Of a DNA stretch of 18,449 nucleotides, positions 7,884 to 14,768 are shown in pieces; the stretch's first letter is position 1, and each line of letters begins with the position of its first letter. The stretch spans positions 1 to 18,449 of the forward strand of contig UQYM01000041.1 of NCBI GenBank assembly GCA_900545315.1, given 5' to 3'. This DNA comes from an uncultured Alistipes sp. GTDB lineage: Bacteria > Bacteroidota > Bacteroidia > Bacteroidales > Rikenellaceae. The notes beneath the pieces are model-generated. The model had not been told where the DNA came from, searched no databases, and worked only from the letters and a program-made list of their open reading frames with translations. A program made the position numbers and the translations under genes.

Positions 7884-8687
7884 ATGAAACTCCATTTTTA
7901 CAAATATCAGGGTGCTGGTAACGACTTCGTTGTAATTGATGGGCGTACTGGCCAGTTTGATCCTACCCGTGAGCGGGTAGCTTTCCTTTGCAACCGTCGC
8001 ATGGGCGTTGGGGCCGATGGGTTGATGATTCTGGAGAACGACCCAACCGAAGAGTTCAAAATGCGCTATTTCAATGCCGATGGTGGTGAATCGACCATGT
8101 GCGGCAACGGAGGGCGTTGCATCGCTCTCTTTGCGGAACATCTCGGTATCGGTGGTCCAATCAAACATTTTGCCGGTATCGACGGTTTACATCAGGCCGA
8201 GATGCTCGAAGTAAGGGGGAACGGAGCTCGTGTAGCTTTGGGAATGATCGATGTTCATGAAGTAGAGAATCATGGAAATTATTGTTTCCTCAATACCGGT
8301 TCCCCTCATTATGTTGAATATGTCGATGATGTGAAGGCGATCGATGTGCCTCGACGTGGAGCCGAGATCCGTTGGAGCGAGCCCTTCGCGTCGCGTGGCG
8401 GAACCAACGTCAATTTTGTGCAGCGCATTGCCAAGGATCACATCCGTATCCGTACCTTCGAACGAGGTGTAGAAGATGAGACGTTGGCTTGCGGTACGGG
8501 TGCTACGGCATCGGCCCTGGCGACTGCCTATTTGGATGGGGCCTCAGCTTGCTGTTACCGGGTCGATGTGGAGGGCGGAACCCTCTCGGTTGCTTTCGAG
8601 CCGGATGGCGAGGGTGGTTTTTGTCATGTGGTGCTGACCGGACCGGCTCAAAAAGTGTTCGAGGGGGATATTGAATTAGATTTTTGA
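7884..8687 (+). CDS. dapF: Diaminopimelate epimerase
   Basis: DapF interconverts LL- and meso-diaminopimelate, the last steps before lysine and peptidoglycan cross-link precursor. The 267-residue product opens with KYQGAGNDFVVIDG, the standard N-terminus. Both catalytic cysteines are visible: Cys73 in MCGNGGRC and Cys203 in ACGTGATAS, each in its half of the pseudo-symmetric fold. GVGADGL (41-47) is also conserved. Length matches the family. The ATG at 7884 is the only sensible start. In many Bacteroidales dapL follows dapF, but here the next gene encodes an unrelated acidic protein. Expression probably comes from the divergent region shared with the nitroreductase. Confidence 0.97.
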   Translation: MKLHFYKYQGAGNDFVVIDGRTGQFDPTRERVAFLCNRRMGVGADGLMILENDPTEEFKMRYFNADGGESTMCGNGGRCIALFAEHLGIGGPIKHFAGIDGLHQAEMLEVRGNGARVALGMIDVHEVENHGNYCFLNTGSPHYVEYVDDVKAIDVPRRGAEIRWSEPFASRGGTNVNFVQRIAKDHIRIRTFERGVEDETLACGTGATASALATAYLDGASACCYRVDVEGGTLSVAFEPDGEGGFCHVVLTGPAQKVFEGDIELDF

Positions 8688-8804
8688 GCCTTTGCGCGTT
8701 GTTTTTTCGGAAAAAATTCATAACATTGTAATAGACAAGCGGTCGATGTGACTGTTTTTTTAACTTTTTAAATCCAATTCAGTTTAATTCACGTTTCACC
8801 ACGC

Positions 8805-9131
8805 ATGAAATCGATCAAAGATTTCCGAAGCAAACAGCAGTCTTTTGATTCGGAAGATTCGATGCGCCGGGCTTCCAAACTGGAGCCTATCAAAAAGAGC
8901 GGTAAGGAAAAACACTCGCTTTACAGTCGGTTGGACGACGAGGATGAAGATGAAGATGCAGAGCTGCGTTCCCTGCGCAAACGCGAGTCAGCATACGACT
9001 ATTATGATGATGGAGAGGAGTCGGATGATGAAGAGGCCGATGACGATCTGGATGATGAGGACGAAGAGTGGGATGATGAAGATGAGGAGGCAGACGACGA
9101 GGAACTCGATGAGGAGGATTCCGACCGTTAA
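8805..9131 (+). CDS. Small, extremely acidic protein of unknown function
   Basis: I do not recognise a family. The 108-residue product has two parts: a basic, charged N-terminal half (1-42; KxxK and SKLEPIKKSGKEK) and an acidic C-terminal part (43-108) that is almost only Asp and Glu apart from Trp, Tyr and a short RSLRKR interruption. It has no signal peptide or membrane segment, so a cytoplasmic, largely disordered protein is expected. It is likely real: the ATG start is sensible, the reading frame is intact, and a strong terminator begins about 22 bp after the stop. No clear promoter box lies in the 117 bp after dapF. TAACATTG at about 8720 is a one-mismatch -7 box, so the gene may be independent or read through from dapF. 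Nucleic-acid-mimic, metal- or protein-binding roles are all possible. Confidence 0.7.
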   Translation: MKSIKDFRSKQQSFDSEDSMRRASKLEPIKKSGKEKHSLYSRLDDEDEDEDAELRSLRKRESAYDYYDDGEESDDEEADDDLDDEDEEWDDEDEEADDEELDEEDSDR

Positions 9132-9153
9132 GCCGCTTAGTGAGCATAGATTG

Positions 9154-9182
9154 AAGGCCGCCCCGATGGGTGGCCTTTTTTT
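9154..9182 (+). terminator. Rho-independent terminator after the acidic-protein gene
   Basis: The arms AAGGCCGCCC (9154-9163) and GGGTGGCCTT (9168-9177) pair along ten positions with one G-T wobble and a four-base loop. A run of seven T follows (9176-9182). It closes the dapF/acidic-protein transcript. Confidence 0.9.
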
Positions 9183-9222
9183 GACAGCGATAGGATGCTG
9201 ACCCTGTAAGCGGTCTCAAGTT

Positions 9223-9252
9223 ACCTCTCGGTAGATATTCCATCGGAGAGGT
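9223..9252 (+). other. Inverted repeat upstream of the alpha/beta hydrolase
   Basis: The seven-base arms ACCTCTC (9223-9229) and GAGAGGT (9246-9252) are perfect, with a 16-base spacer. The repeat sits about 110 bp before the hydrolase ATG, where it could be an operator half-site pair or a leader hairpin. No T-run follows it, so it is not an obvious terminator. Confidence 0.4.
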
Positions 9253-9359
9253 TAAGTAAGGGGTATTTCAGGGTTTATGGTTTCTAATTCTAATGATTAT
9301 TGAGGCCGCACCCACTGAGGTTGCCTGTCTTTACGAAATGAAAAATTGATCAATAGAAT

Positions 9360-10160
9360 ATGGAAAAATTTATGATGGCGGCCGGAACGGCTTTGCGGGT
9401 ATTGGATACCGAGAAGGGAGATACAACGGTCGTATTGTTGCACGGCTATCTGGAGATGATCGAGGTTTGGGAGGAGCTGGCCGGTGCACTACAAACAAAC
9501 TATCGTGTGGTGGCCATTGATCTGCCCGGCATGGGTGTATCCCAGGTGCAGGGCGAAGTGCACACGATGGAGTTCATGGCAGAAGTACTGACCGGTGTGC
9601 TGGACAAACTGCAGATCGAGCGCTGCTTCCTGTTGGGACATTCGATGGGGGGGTATGTGGCTGAGGCCTTTGCAGCGACCCATCCGGAGCGGGTGCAGGG
9701 ATTAATTCTGCTCCACTCGACCCCCAATGCCGATACCGAACAGAAAAAGGAGAACCGTCGTAGAGAGATAGCCTTGGTTAAGGCCGATAAAAAGGAGTTG
9801 ATCACGCAAATGTTTGCCTCCAAAGGGTTTGCTCCAGCCAATCGGGAGCGGCTCAAAGCACGGATCGAACAACTTTCGGAGCTGATGGCGATGAATGACA
9901 GTGAAGGGATTGTTGCAGTATTGAACGGTTTGATCCAACGGGTCGATCAGCATGAGATGATGCGCAAGCTGAAGGTGCCGCAACTCTTTATTTTTGGACG
10001 CGAAGATGAGTTTATTCCGGTTGAGGCGGCAGAGCAGATCATTGCGGCACAACCTCAGGCACAGATTGCCTGGTTGGAACATTCCGGGCACATGGGATTC
10101 TATGAAGAGCCGGGGCGGGTGTTAGAGATTCTGGAACAATTTATTGAACGTTATAAGTAG
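9360..10160 (+). CDS. Alpha/beta hydrolase
   Basis: The 266-residue cytoplasmic protein has the full alpha/beta hydrolase layout: the HG oxyanion motif in VVLLHGYLE (24-32), a DLPGMGxS strand-turn (54-61), the nucleophile elbow GHSMGG with Ser95, the acid Asp216 in GREDEFIP, and the base His244 in HSGHMGFYEEP. Between about 125 and 200 lies a helical cap that sets substrate choice. The fold suggests esterase, lipase or C-C hydrolase activity, but the substrate cannot be named. ATG 9360 is supported by the first conserved strand starting soon after. The gene stands alone on the plus strand, convergent with the yidD block. I saw no exact promoter box upstream, only an inverted repeat at 9223-9252. 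Confidence 0.9.
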   Translation: MEKFMMAAGTALRVLDTEKGDTTVVLLHGYLEMIEVWEELAGALQTNYRVVAIDLPGMGVSQVQGEVHTMEFMAEVLTGVLDKLQIERCFLLGHSMGGYVAEAFAATHPERVQGLILLHSTPNADTEQKKENRRREIALVKADKKELITQMFASKGFAPANRERLKARIEQLSELMAMNDSEGIVAVLNGLIQRVDQHEMMRKLKVPQLFIFGREDEFIPVEAAEQIIAAQPQAQIAWLEHSGHMGFYEEPGRVLEILEQFIERYK

Positions 10161-10490
10161 TCGATGTTTTTGAGCTGTACGGATGCGTGCAGTGGAGTGA
10201 GCATGTTGAACCGATGGGCGGTTGCGAATCTCGGTGCTCGATGATCCAGTAGAATTTAGGAAAATTGGAAGTAATCGGATGTGAGGTTGTTGAGGACCAA
10301 CCGCGATCACGTAGTTAATTTGCTGTTGTGCCCCCTTGTCTGTGGGTCGATTCTTGTTGGCAGAGGTGGGTCCGATCATGCCCCTGCAACCACGTGTTCT
10401 CGCATCTTGCGTCCCTGCGATCGTGTGATTGGGGTGATTGCGCCCCTGCAAATGAGTGACGGAGGCCTTCGACCGTGCGGCTGTATAATC

Positions 10491-10514
10491 GTGTGAGCGT
10501 GTGAGTGTGTGACT
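10491..10514. repeat. Three tandem 8-bp units, GTGTGAGY type
   Basis: The units are GTGTGAGC, GTGTGAGT and GTGTGACT, head to tail, followed by a decayed GAGTGCAC. This is a short imperfect microsatellite in non-coding DNA. Confidence 0.8.
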
Positions 10515-10586
10515 GAGTGCACATGCGCCCGTGGCCTGTATGCCCCGGAGGCTGGATCCGAAAAAGTAATGGCATCTGCGTCCACC

Positions 10587-10634
10587 TGCTCCTGGGCTTG
10601 CTCCTGCTTCTGTTCCTGTTCCTGCCCCTGTTCC
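10587..10634. repeat. Eight tandem 6-bp units, TGYYCC type
   Basis: The units read in register are TGCTCC, TGGGCT, TGCTCC, TGCTTC, TGTTCC, TGTTCC, TGCCCC and TGTTCC. On the yidD-sense strand they read as repeated GGAACA/GGAGCA. The array is imperfect, so it is an older expansion now decaying. Confidence 0.85.
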
Positions 10635-10796
10635 GTGCCTGGCCCGCTTTCGTTAGCTACTGATGGCTCCCTTGTCTCTCTCTGGTTGCTTTTGTTCCCT
10701 TTTGCTCCCTATCTCTCTTTGCCGTCCCCTGTTCCTCTCTGTTACCGCCTGCCTCCTGGGTTTGTGTCGGTTGGTTGGGACTGGGCTGGGGAAAAA

Positions 10797-11057
10797 TTAG
10801 GGTACCGGGTCGTATCCGCTCCCACCCCAAGGATGGCAGGAGAGCAAACGTTTGATGCCTAAGTAGCTGCCCTTAATCAATCCGTGTTTGCGCAGTGCCT
10901 CCAGAAAATATTGGGAACAGGTCGGCGTATAACGACATGATGAGGGCAGAAACGGCGAAATACAGTTCTGATAGATTTTGATCAGCAGTACGAACGGCGC
11001 AATCAAAAGCCACTTAACAGCTCTCTTGAATTGTATGGATGATTTTTCGGACTGCAT
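10797..11057 (-). CDS. yidD: Membrane protein insertion efficiency factor YidD
   Basis: The 86-residue product carries an N-terminal amphipathic/hydrophobic helix (about 14-33, AVKWLLIAPFVLLIKIYQ) and then the family signature SPFLPSSCRYTPTCSQYFLEAL (34-55), with Cys41 and Cys47, and CHPWGGSGYDPVP at the end. YidD assists YidC-dependent membrane insertion at the inner membrane. The ORF extends further upstream, but those residues are rnpA antisense-frame sequence without family resemblance. ATG 11057 gives the normal length and is the start I chose. It overlaps the 3' end of rnpA by 44 bp, the classical rnpA-yidD coupling seen across bacteria. No terminator hairpin follows; the repeat-rich gap begins directly. 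Confidence 0.94.
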   Translation of the reverse strand: MQSEKSSIQFKRAVKWLLIAPFVLLIKIYQNCISPFLPSSCRYTPTCSQYFLEALRKHGLIKGSYLGIKRLLSCHPWGGSGYDPVP

Positions 11058-11757
11058 TTTCGATCGTGGTATAATCGGCCACCTCGCCGGATGAGTAGAG
11101 CAGTCCGATCGAGAGCCGGATGTGATGTTGGGCGCACAATTTGCGCAAAGGCTCTTGGTTGAGCCGGTAAGCCTCCCGAATGCGACGCTTGAGCAGATTG
11201 CGGACATTGGCCCGTTTGTGTAACCGTTTGGGTACGGAGACCAAGATGGCCGCCGTGGATTTTAACGACGGGTGTAGCGCTGCGGGGATGGGGTTACCTT
11301 CTGTGACTATGTCGATCGCCTGGTGGGTCGTTTCGGGTCCGTTGGTTTTTTGATTCTCCCGGTCAACAAGTGACGCTTCCGTATGGGCCGTTGGCTGATT
11401 GTATTTGTCGTTTGCGGCTATTGGCTCCGATGTTGCCTCGGATGATATGGAGAGACTGTTGGTAGCCTCACCATGAAGATATTGTCCATTTGCATGACAG
11501 CAGCACGTTGCGTCGTTCCCCATAGCTCCCTGTTGTGCGGGCACTGCCGCTTTTGTCAAGGTATCTGCTGTAAGAGCCGGTGTAGATCCCGCTGTTTTTG
11601 TGCTATCCAAAATTGCGGTTTCATCCAACCGCTCAATTCGATAAAGGAATCGAATCGGAAAGACAAAACCCCGCTTTCCCTCACTGAACAGCCGATTGAT
11701 CGCTGTTCGTGATTTGAGCCGCTGCTGACGCGGAAGCGTATGACGGGGCCTCTCCAC
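11014..11757 (-). CDS. rnpA: Ribonuclease P protein component with a ~120-residue insertion
   Basis: RnpA is the protein cofactor of RNase P, which trims 5' leaders from tRNA precursors. The N-terminal part RHTLPRQQRLKSRTAINRLF (5-24) and strand FVFPIRFLYRIE (31-42) are normal. The C-terminal part has AAILVSVPKRLHKRANVRNLLKRRIREAYRLN (169-200), the RNR RNA-binding signature, and a normal end helix. Between them, about residues 44-165 (11263-11628) are extra: Ala/Thr/Ser/Asn-rich, with a CCC triplet and no family resemblance. The usual family length is about 110-135 residues; this protein has 247. The frame stays open throughout, so the insertion looks translated. Start is GTG 11757, five bases after the hemD stop; no ATG is available. 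yidD overlaps its end. Confidence 0.93.
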   Translation of the reverse strand: MERPRHTLPRQQRLKSRTAINRLFSEGKRGFVFPIRFLYRIERLDETAILDSTKTAGSTPALTADTLTKAAVPAQQGAMGNDATCCCHANGQYLHGEATNSLSISSEATSEPIAANDKYNQPTAHTEASLVDRENQKTNGPETTHQAIDIVTEGNPIPAALHPSLKSTAAILVSVPKRLHKRANVRNLLKRRIREAYRLNQEPLRKLCAQHHIRLSIGLLYSSGEVADYTTIENAVRKIIHTIQESC

Positions 11758-11762
11758 AATGA

Positions 11763-12719
11763 CTATTTGGAGGGGGTGGAAACTCGGCTCTTCTTCGCAG
11801 TAGCCGTTGTAGCGGCTGTTTTGGCAGCGGTTGTCTTGGTGGTTGCCGTTTTAACCGTACTGCTTTTGGCCGCGCTTTTGACAGCCGGCTTGCGTTTAAT
11901 GGCCTTGGCATCCTGAGCCTGAATATATGCCTGGCCAGGCGACTGACCGTCCAGCGTGATCGGGGCAACCTCTTCACCGGCGTTTACCTTCTTGATATAG
12001 AGCTCGAGGGCTTTGGTCATCGAGGGCGCTTCGGGCGAAGGAGCCATCACGCTGACAACCAAACCGCTATTGAGAGCTGCCTGGGTGGTGTTATGGCCAA
12101 AGGTGGCAATCTTGGTGTTAGGGCTGATTTCGGGGAAGGCCCCAATCAGTGAGGTGATTTCTGAGGGGCTGTAAAAGGCTAAAATATCGTAGTCATTTAC
12201 ATTTATATCGCTCAGATCGGCACTGACGGTCCGTGCAAATACCACCTTGTCGAATTTAAGGTGATGTTTCTCCATGGCCAGAGGCATTTCGGGCTTATGG
12301 GGCTCTGAAACAGTGAGCAGGAAATTCTCCTCTTTGTGTTTGTTGAGCAGCTCCATAAAATTGGCAAAAGTTCCGTCGGCAAAGAAAATCTTCCGTTTGC
12401 GATAAACAATATATTTCTGTAAATAGAGGGCTACAGCCTCAGTATTGCAGAAATATTTCATGCCTTCGGGAACAGTGATGCGAGCCTCTTCACAGATGCG
12501 GAAAAAGCTGTCGATCGTAGTCCGGCTGGTAAAGATAACGGCCGTATGGTCGAGAATCTCGATCCGTTGACTGCGGAACTCCTTGAGCGAAACACCTTCA
12601 ACTTTAATGAAGGGGTGGAATTGGGCACGGATATGATACTTCGAAATCAACTCGTTGTAGGGTGACTTCTCAATGACTGCCGGAGCTGGTTGTGACACCA
12701 GAATGTTCTTGATTTTCAA
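11763..12719 (-). CDS. hemD: Uroporphyrinogen-III synthase with basic C-terminal tail
   Basis: HemD closes hydroxymethylbilane to uroporphyrinogen III in heme and corrin synthesis. The N-terminus KIKNILVSQPAP and the later FIKVEGVSLKEFRSQRIEILDHTAVIFTSRTTIDSFF (37-73) are typical of the Bacteroidota form, as are YDILAFYSPSEITSL (177-191) and IATFGHNTTQAALNSGL (204-220). Family resemblance ends near residue 255. The remaining tail, 272-318 (11763-11906), is almost only Lys, Ala, Thr and Ser, such as TATTKTTAAKTAATTATAKK, like a histone H1 tail. The start is TTG 12719 with AAAGG about 11 bases upstream. An in-frame stop just before it rules out an earlier start. It follows DUF4271 by 60 bp and precedes rnpA by 5 bp, so the three form one unit. 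Confidence 0.88.
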   Translation of the reverse strand: MKIKNILVSQPAPAVIEKSPYNELISKYHIRAQFHPFIKVEGVSLKEFRSQRIEILDHTAVIFTSRTTIDSFFRICEEARITVPEGMKYFCNTEAVALYLQKYIVYRKRKIFFADGTFANFMELLNKHKEENFLLTVSEPHKPEMPLAMEKHHLKFDKVVFARTVSADLSDINVNDYDILAFYSPSEITSLIGAFPEISPNTKIATFGHNTTQAALNSGLVVSVMAPSPEAPSMTKALELYIKKVNAGEEVAPITLDGQSPGQAYIQAQDAKAIKRKPAVKSAAKSSTVKTATTKTTAAKTAATTATAKKSRVSTPSK

Positions 12720-12779
12720 AATGAAATGCCTTTAAATATACATCCCGACGATTCCCTTCAAGCGAGTCTTGCGGTTTGA

Positions 12780-13592
12780 CTAAACGAACTTGGAAGCCTC
12801 AAGCATCAGAAAGCTGATAGGGAACCATTCGACGGCACAAAGGTACAAAATCCATTGTAAAATTGAGACTTTCTGTTCAAGAAAGAATCGACAGCTCATT
12901 GTCAGGTAGGCTATATAGAGTATTGTAGCGAGTCCTAATGTAAAATATAAAAGGATGGTGTCATCCTCTCCTACTCCCAACGCAAACAGCAGAAAAAATG
13001 GGGTAAGGATCAGGAACGAGATCGATCCTGAGAGATGGCTCATAAACCGATAGCTTTGAAAAAAGAGTTGGTTGGCGGTTAATGCGGCGAGAATATGAAT
13101 AACCAGATAGCGGTATAGCAGTACGATTGAGACAGAGGTTACACCGATTAATGGGAACCATTCGGGGCTAATGGGTGGGGCCGGAAAAAGATGTAATCCC
13201 CAACTCAGAAAGTCGGCCAGTTTGATTCCAAGCATGCCAATCAGGAGTACTCCCAATAGGGTCGAGAGGTTAATAAAGCGTTTGAAAAAGCTTTTTTGTT
13301 CGGCGTAGATCTGTTCTGGGGAGGTGCGACGGGTCAAAAAATGAAACAGTTGTCGAATATCCCCGCTGAAATTGAAAAACAGGTAGCTGAATAGAATGAA
13401 GATGAGTATAATGCAGCACTCGTAAGAGTAGCTCTCTACCCACGAATTGAGTCTGATTGGCTGCGGTACGGAGGTCGATTCGGCCACGACATGGCTCTGC
13501 TTTCCGAAGATTTCGGCCTCGGTGGGTACATGTACCTCAAGGGGTACAAGATCACCCAAGTAGCAGTCGCAGTCCGTCACAAAAGATTTCAT
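12780..13592 (-). CDS. DUF4271-type multi-pass membrane protein
   Basis: The 270-residue product has a soluble N-terminus (1-55) and about six membrane spans (near 57-75, 108-128, 146-166, 189-207, 211-231 and 243-264). This pattern, with a gene directly before hemD, fits the Bacteroidota-specific DUF4271 family, whose function is not known. I assign the family from position and topology rather than from a catalytic motif, since none is visible. ATG 13592 lies 12 bp after the stop of the sensor kinase gene, and hemD follows after 60 bp, so it is very likely in one operon with both. Its steady place beside hemD hints at a membrane role linked to tetrapyrroles or the envelope, but this is inference. 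Confidence 0.75.
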   Translation of the reverse strand: MKSFVTDCDCYLGDLVPLEVHVPTEAEIFGKQSHVVAESTSVPQPIRLNSWVESYSYECCIILIFILFSYLFFNFSGDIRQLFHFLTRRTSPEQIYAEQKSFFKRFINLSTLLGVLLIGMLGIKLADFLSWGLHLFPAPPISPEWFPLIGVTSVSIVLLYRYLVIHILAALTANQLFFQSYRFMSHLSGSISFLILTPFFLLFALGVGEDDTILLYFTLGLATILYIAYLTMSCRFFLEQKVSILQWILYLCAVEWFPISFLMLEASKFV

Positions 13593-13604
13593 CGTTACCG
13601 TAGA

Positions 13605-14768
13605 TTAGGAGTAGAGTCTGTGCAGCATGATTCGGATTGTCGTACCCTGATCGATTTCCGAGTTGAGGACAAAGATACGTCCGTTGTGGTACCCTTCGAT
13701 GATGCGTTTACTCAACGAGAGCCCCAAGCCCCAACCGCGGGTCTTTGTCGTAAAGCCCGGTTCGAAAATGCGTTTGAAGTTGCTTTTGGGCATCCCTTTG
13801 CCGGTATCTTTGACGTCGATGTAGATCCAGTCGTTGTCGGCTGAAAGTTTGACGTCGATCGTTCCCCGTCCCGAGAGCGCATCCATCGCATTCTTGATCA
13901 GGTTCTCGATGACCCATTCGAAGAGTGCTTCGTTGACCATGGCCTTGAGACGTCCCATGGCCAGACCGTTGTAGGAGATGGTCACGTTGCGAGGCACACG
14001 CGTGCGGTAATAGATTACGCTATTGCCGACAATTTCGTTGATCACCCCTTCGCTGAGCAGGGTGGTCGATCCGATCTTCGAGAAGCGTTCCACCACCTTG
14101 GTCAAGCGGATCACATCTTTGTTCATCTCCTCGACGGCGGTTTGATCGATCGGCTGGGTGCGCAGGTACTCGATCCATCCGAACAGTGAGGAGGTTGGGG
14201 TGCCGAGTTGGTGGGCCGTCTCTTTGGCCAGTCCGATCCAAACACGGTTCTGCTCGTCCTGTTTCGAGGAGCGGAAGGTGATGTACCCGAACGCGGCGAA
14301 GATACAGATGACGGCCAACTGAATGTATGGGAAGTAAACCAGAGTGCGCAACAGACTCGATTCGTCGTAAAAGAGATAGAAGGTGTCGTTGGACCAGGTC
14401 TTGATCTCCATGATCGGGTTGGCGGCAGCCATCTGCTCCAGTTTCTGGCGCAGCAGAACCGGATTCTCGAGAATACGGTCGGGAATCAGGTGGGGTTTGA
14501 CCACATCGAGTGTGCCGGTGGTGATGATAAAGGGAATATTGGTGTTGGCATTGAGGATATAGCGTAAGATCTGGTTTTCAGGCCCTACCTCCCCCATCTT
14601 GCTCATCGCGAACGACCACATGCGGACCTCGTTCTGCTCCTTCTCCCGCAGCTGTCTGGCCATGTTGTTGGTGAAAAGCAACGACGAAATGCCGATGACA
14701 AACCCCACAATGATGATCACCACCCGGTTGCGGAATGAGAATATTTTTGTCGAAAACTTCTTTTTCAC
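13605..14768 (-). CDS. Membrane sensor histidine kinase (orphan)
   Basis: A two-span sensor kinase. Numbered from the GTG at 14768, spans lie at about 14-34 and 144-165 around a periplasmic domain of about 110 residues. The phospho-acceptor box is AKETAHQLGTPTSSL (His186). The ATP-binding domain has the N box ENLIKNAMDAL (about 288-298), G1 DTGKGM (321-326) and G2 GWGLGLS (345-351). No HAMP or PAS domain is evident. No response regulator is nearby, so the partner is unknown. Two starts are possible: TTG 14795 and GTG 14768. I prefer GTG because it gives the normal MKKKFSTKIFSFRNR n-region and has AGAGAGA just upstream. The gene is followed within 12 bp by DUF4271, suggesting one transcript. 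Confidence 0.93.
   Translation of the reverse strand: MKKKFSTKIFSFRNRVVIIIVGFVIGISSLLFTNNMARQLREKEQNEVRMWSFAMSKMGEVGPENQILRYILNANTNIPFIITTGTLDVVKPHLIPDRILENPVLLRQKLEQMAAANPIMEIKTWSNDTFYLFYDESSLLRTLVYFPYIQLAVICIFAAFGYITFRSSKQDEQNRVWIGLAKETAHQLGTPTSSLFGWIEYLRTQPIDQTAVEEMNKDVIRLTKVVERFSKIGSTTLLSEGVINEIVGNSVIYYRTRVPRNVTISYNGLAMGRLKAMVNEALFEWVIENLIKNAMDALSGRGTIDVKLSADNDWIYIDVKDTGKGMPKSNFKRIFEPGFTTKTRGWGLGLSLSKRIIEGYHNGRIFVLNSEIDQGTTIRIMLHRLYS

Larger units (their letters stand above)
10161..10796. other. 636-bp repeat-rich gap between convergent genes
   Basis: This region separates the 3' ends of the hydrolase (plus) and yidD (minus). It contains the 8-bp and 6-bp tandem repeats listed separately, a direct repeat GCCCCTGCAA (near 10380 and 10441), and from about 10585 to 10760 a plus strand that is pyrimidine-rich and G-poor. 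No clear hairpin terminator is visible for either gene. The plus-strand ORF at 10509-10862 reads as Cys/Ser/Pro-rich low complexity and crosses into yidD antisense, so I do not call it a gene. Confidence 0.65.

Noticed and set aside
10509..10862. Plus-strand ORF for a Cys/Ser/Pro-rich 117-residue protein
   Set aside because: Its middle is the translated hexamer array and its end runs antisense through yidD, so it is better explained as low-complexity DNA.
11473..11712. Plus-strand ORF inside the rnpA insertion, considered as a nested gene that might explain the insert
   Set aside because: The 79-residue Cys-rich product has no recognisable motif and extends beyond the insert into conserved rnpA sequence.
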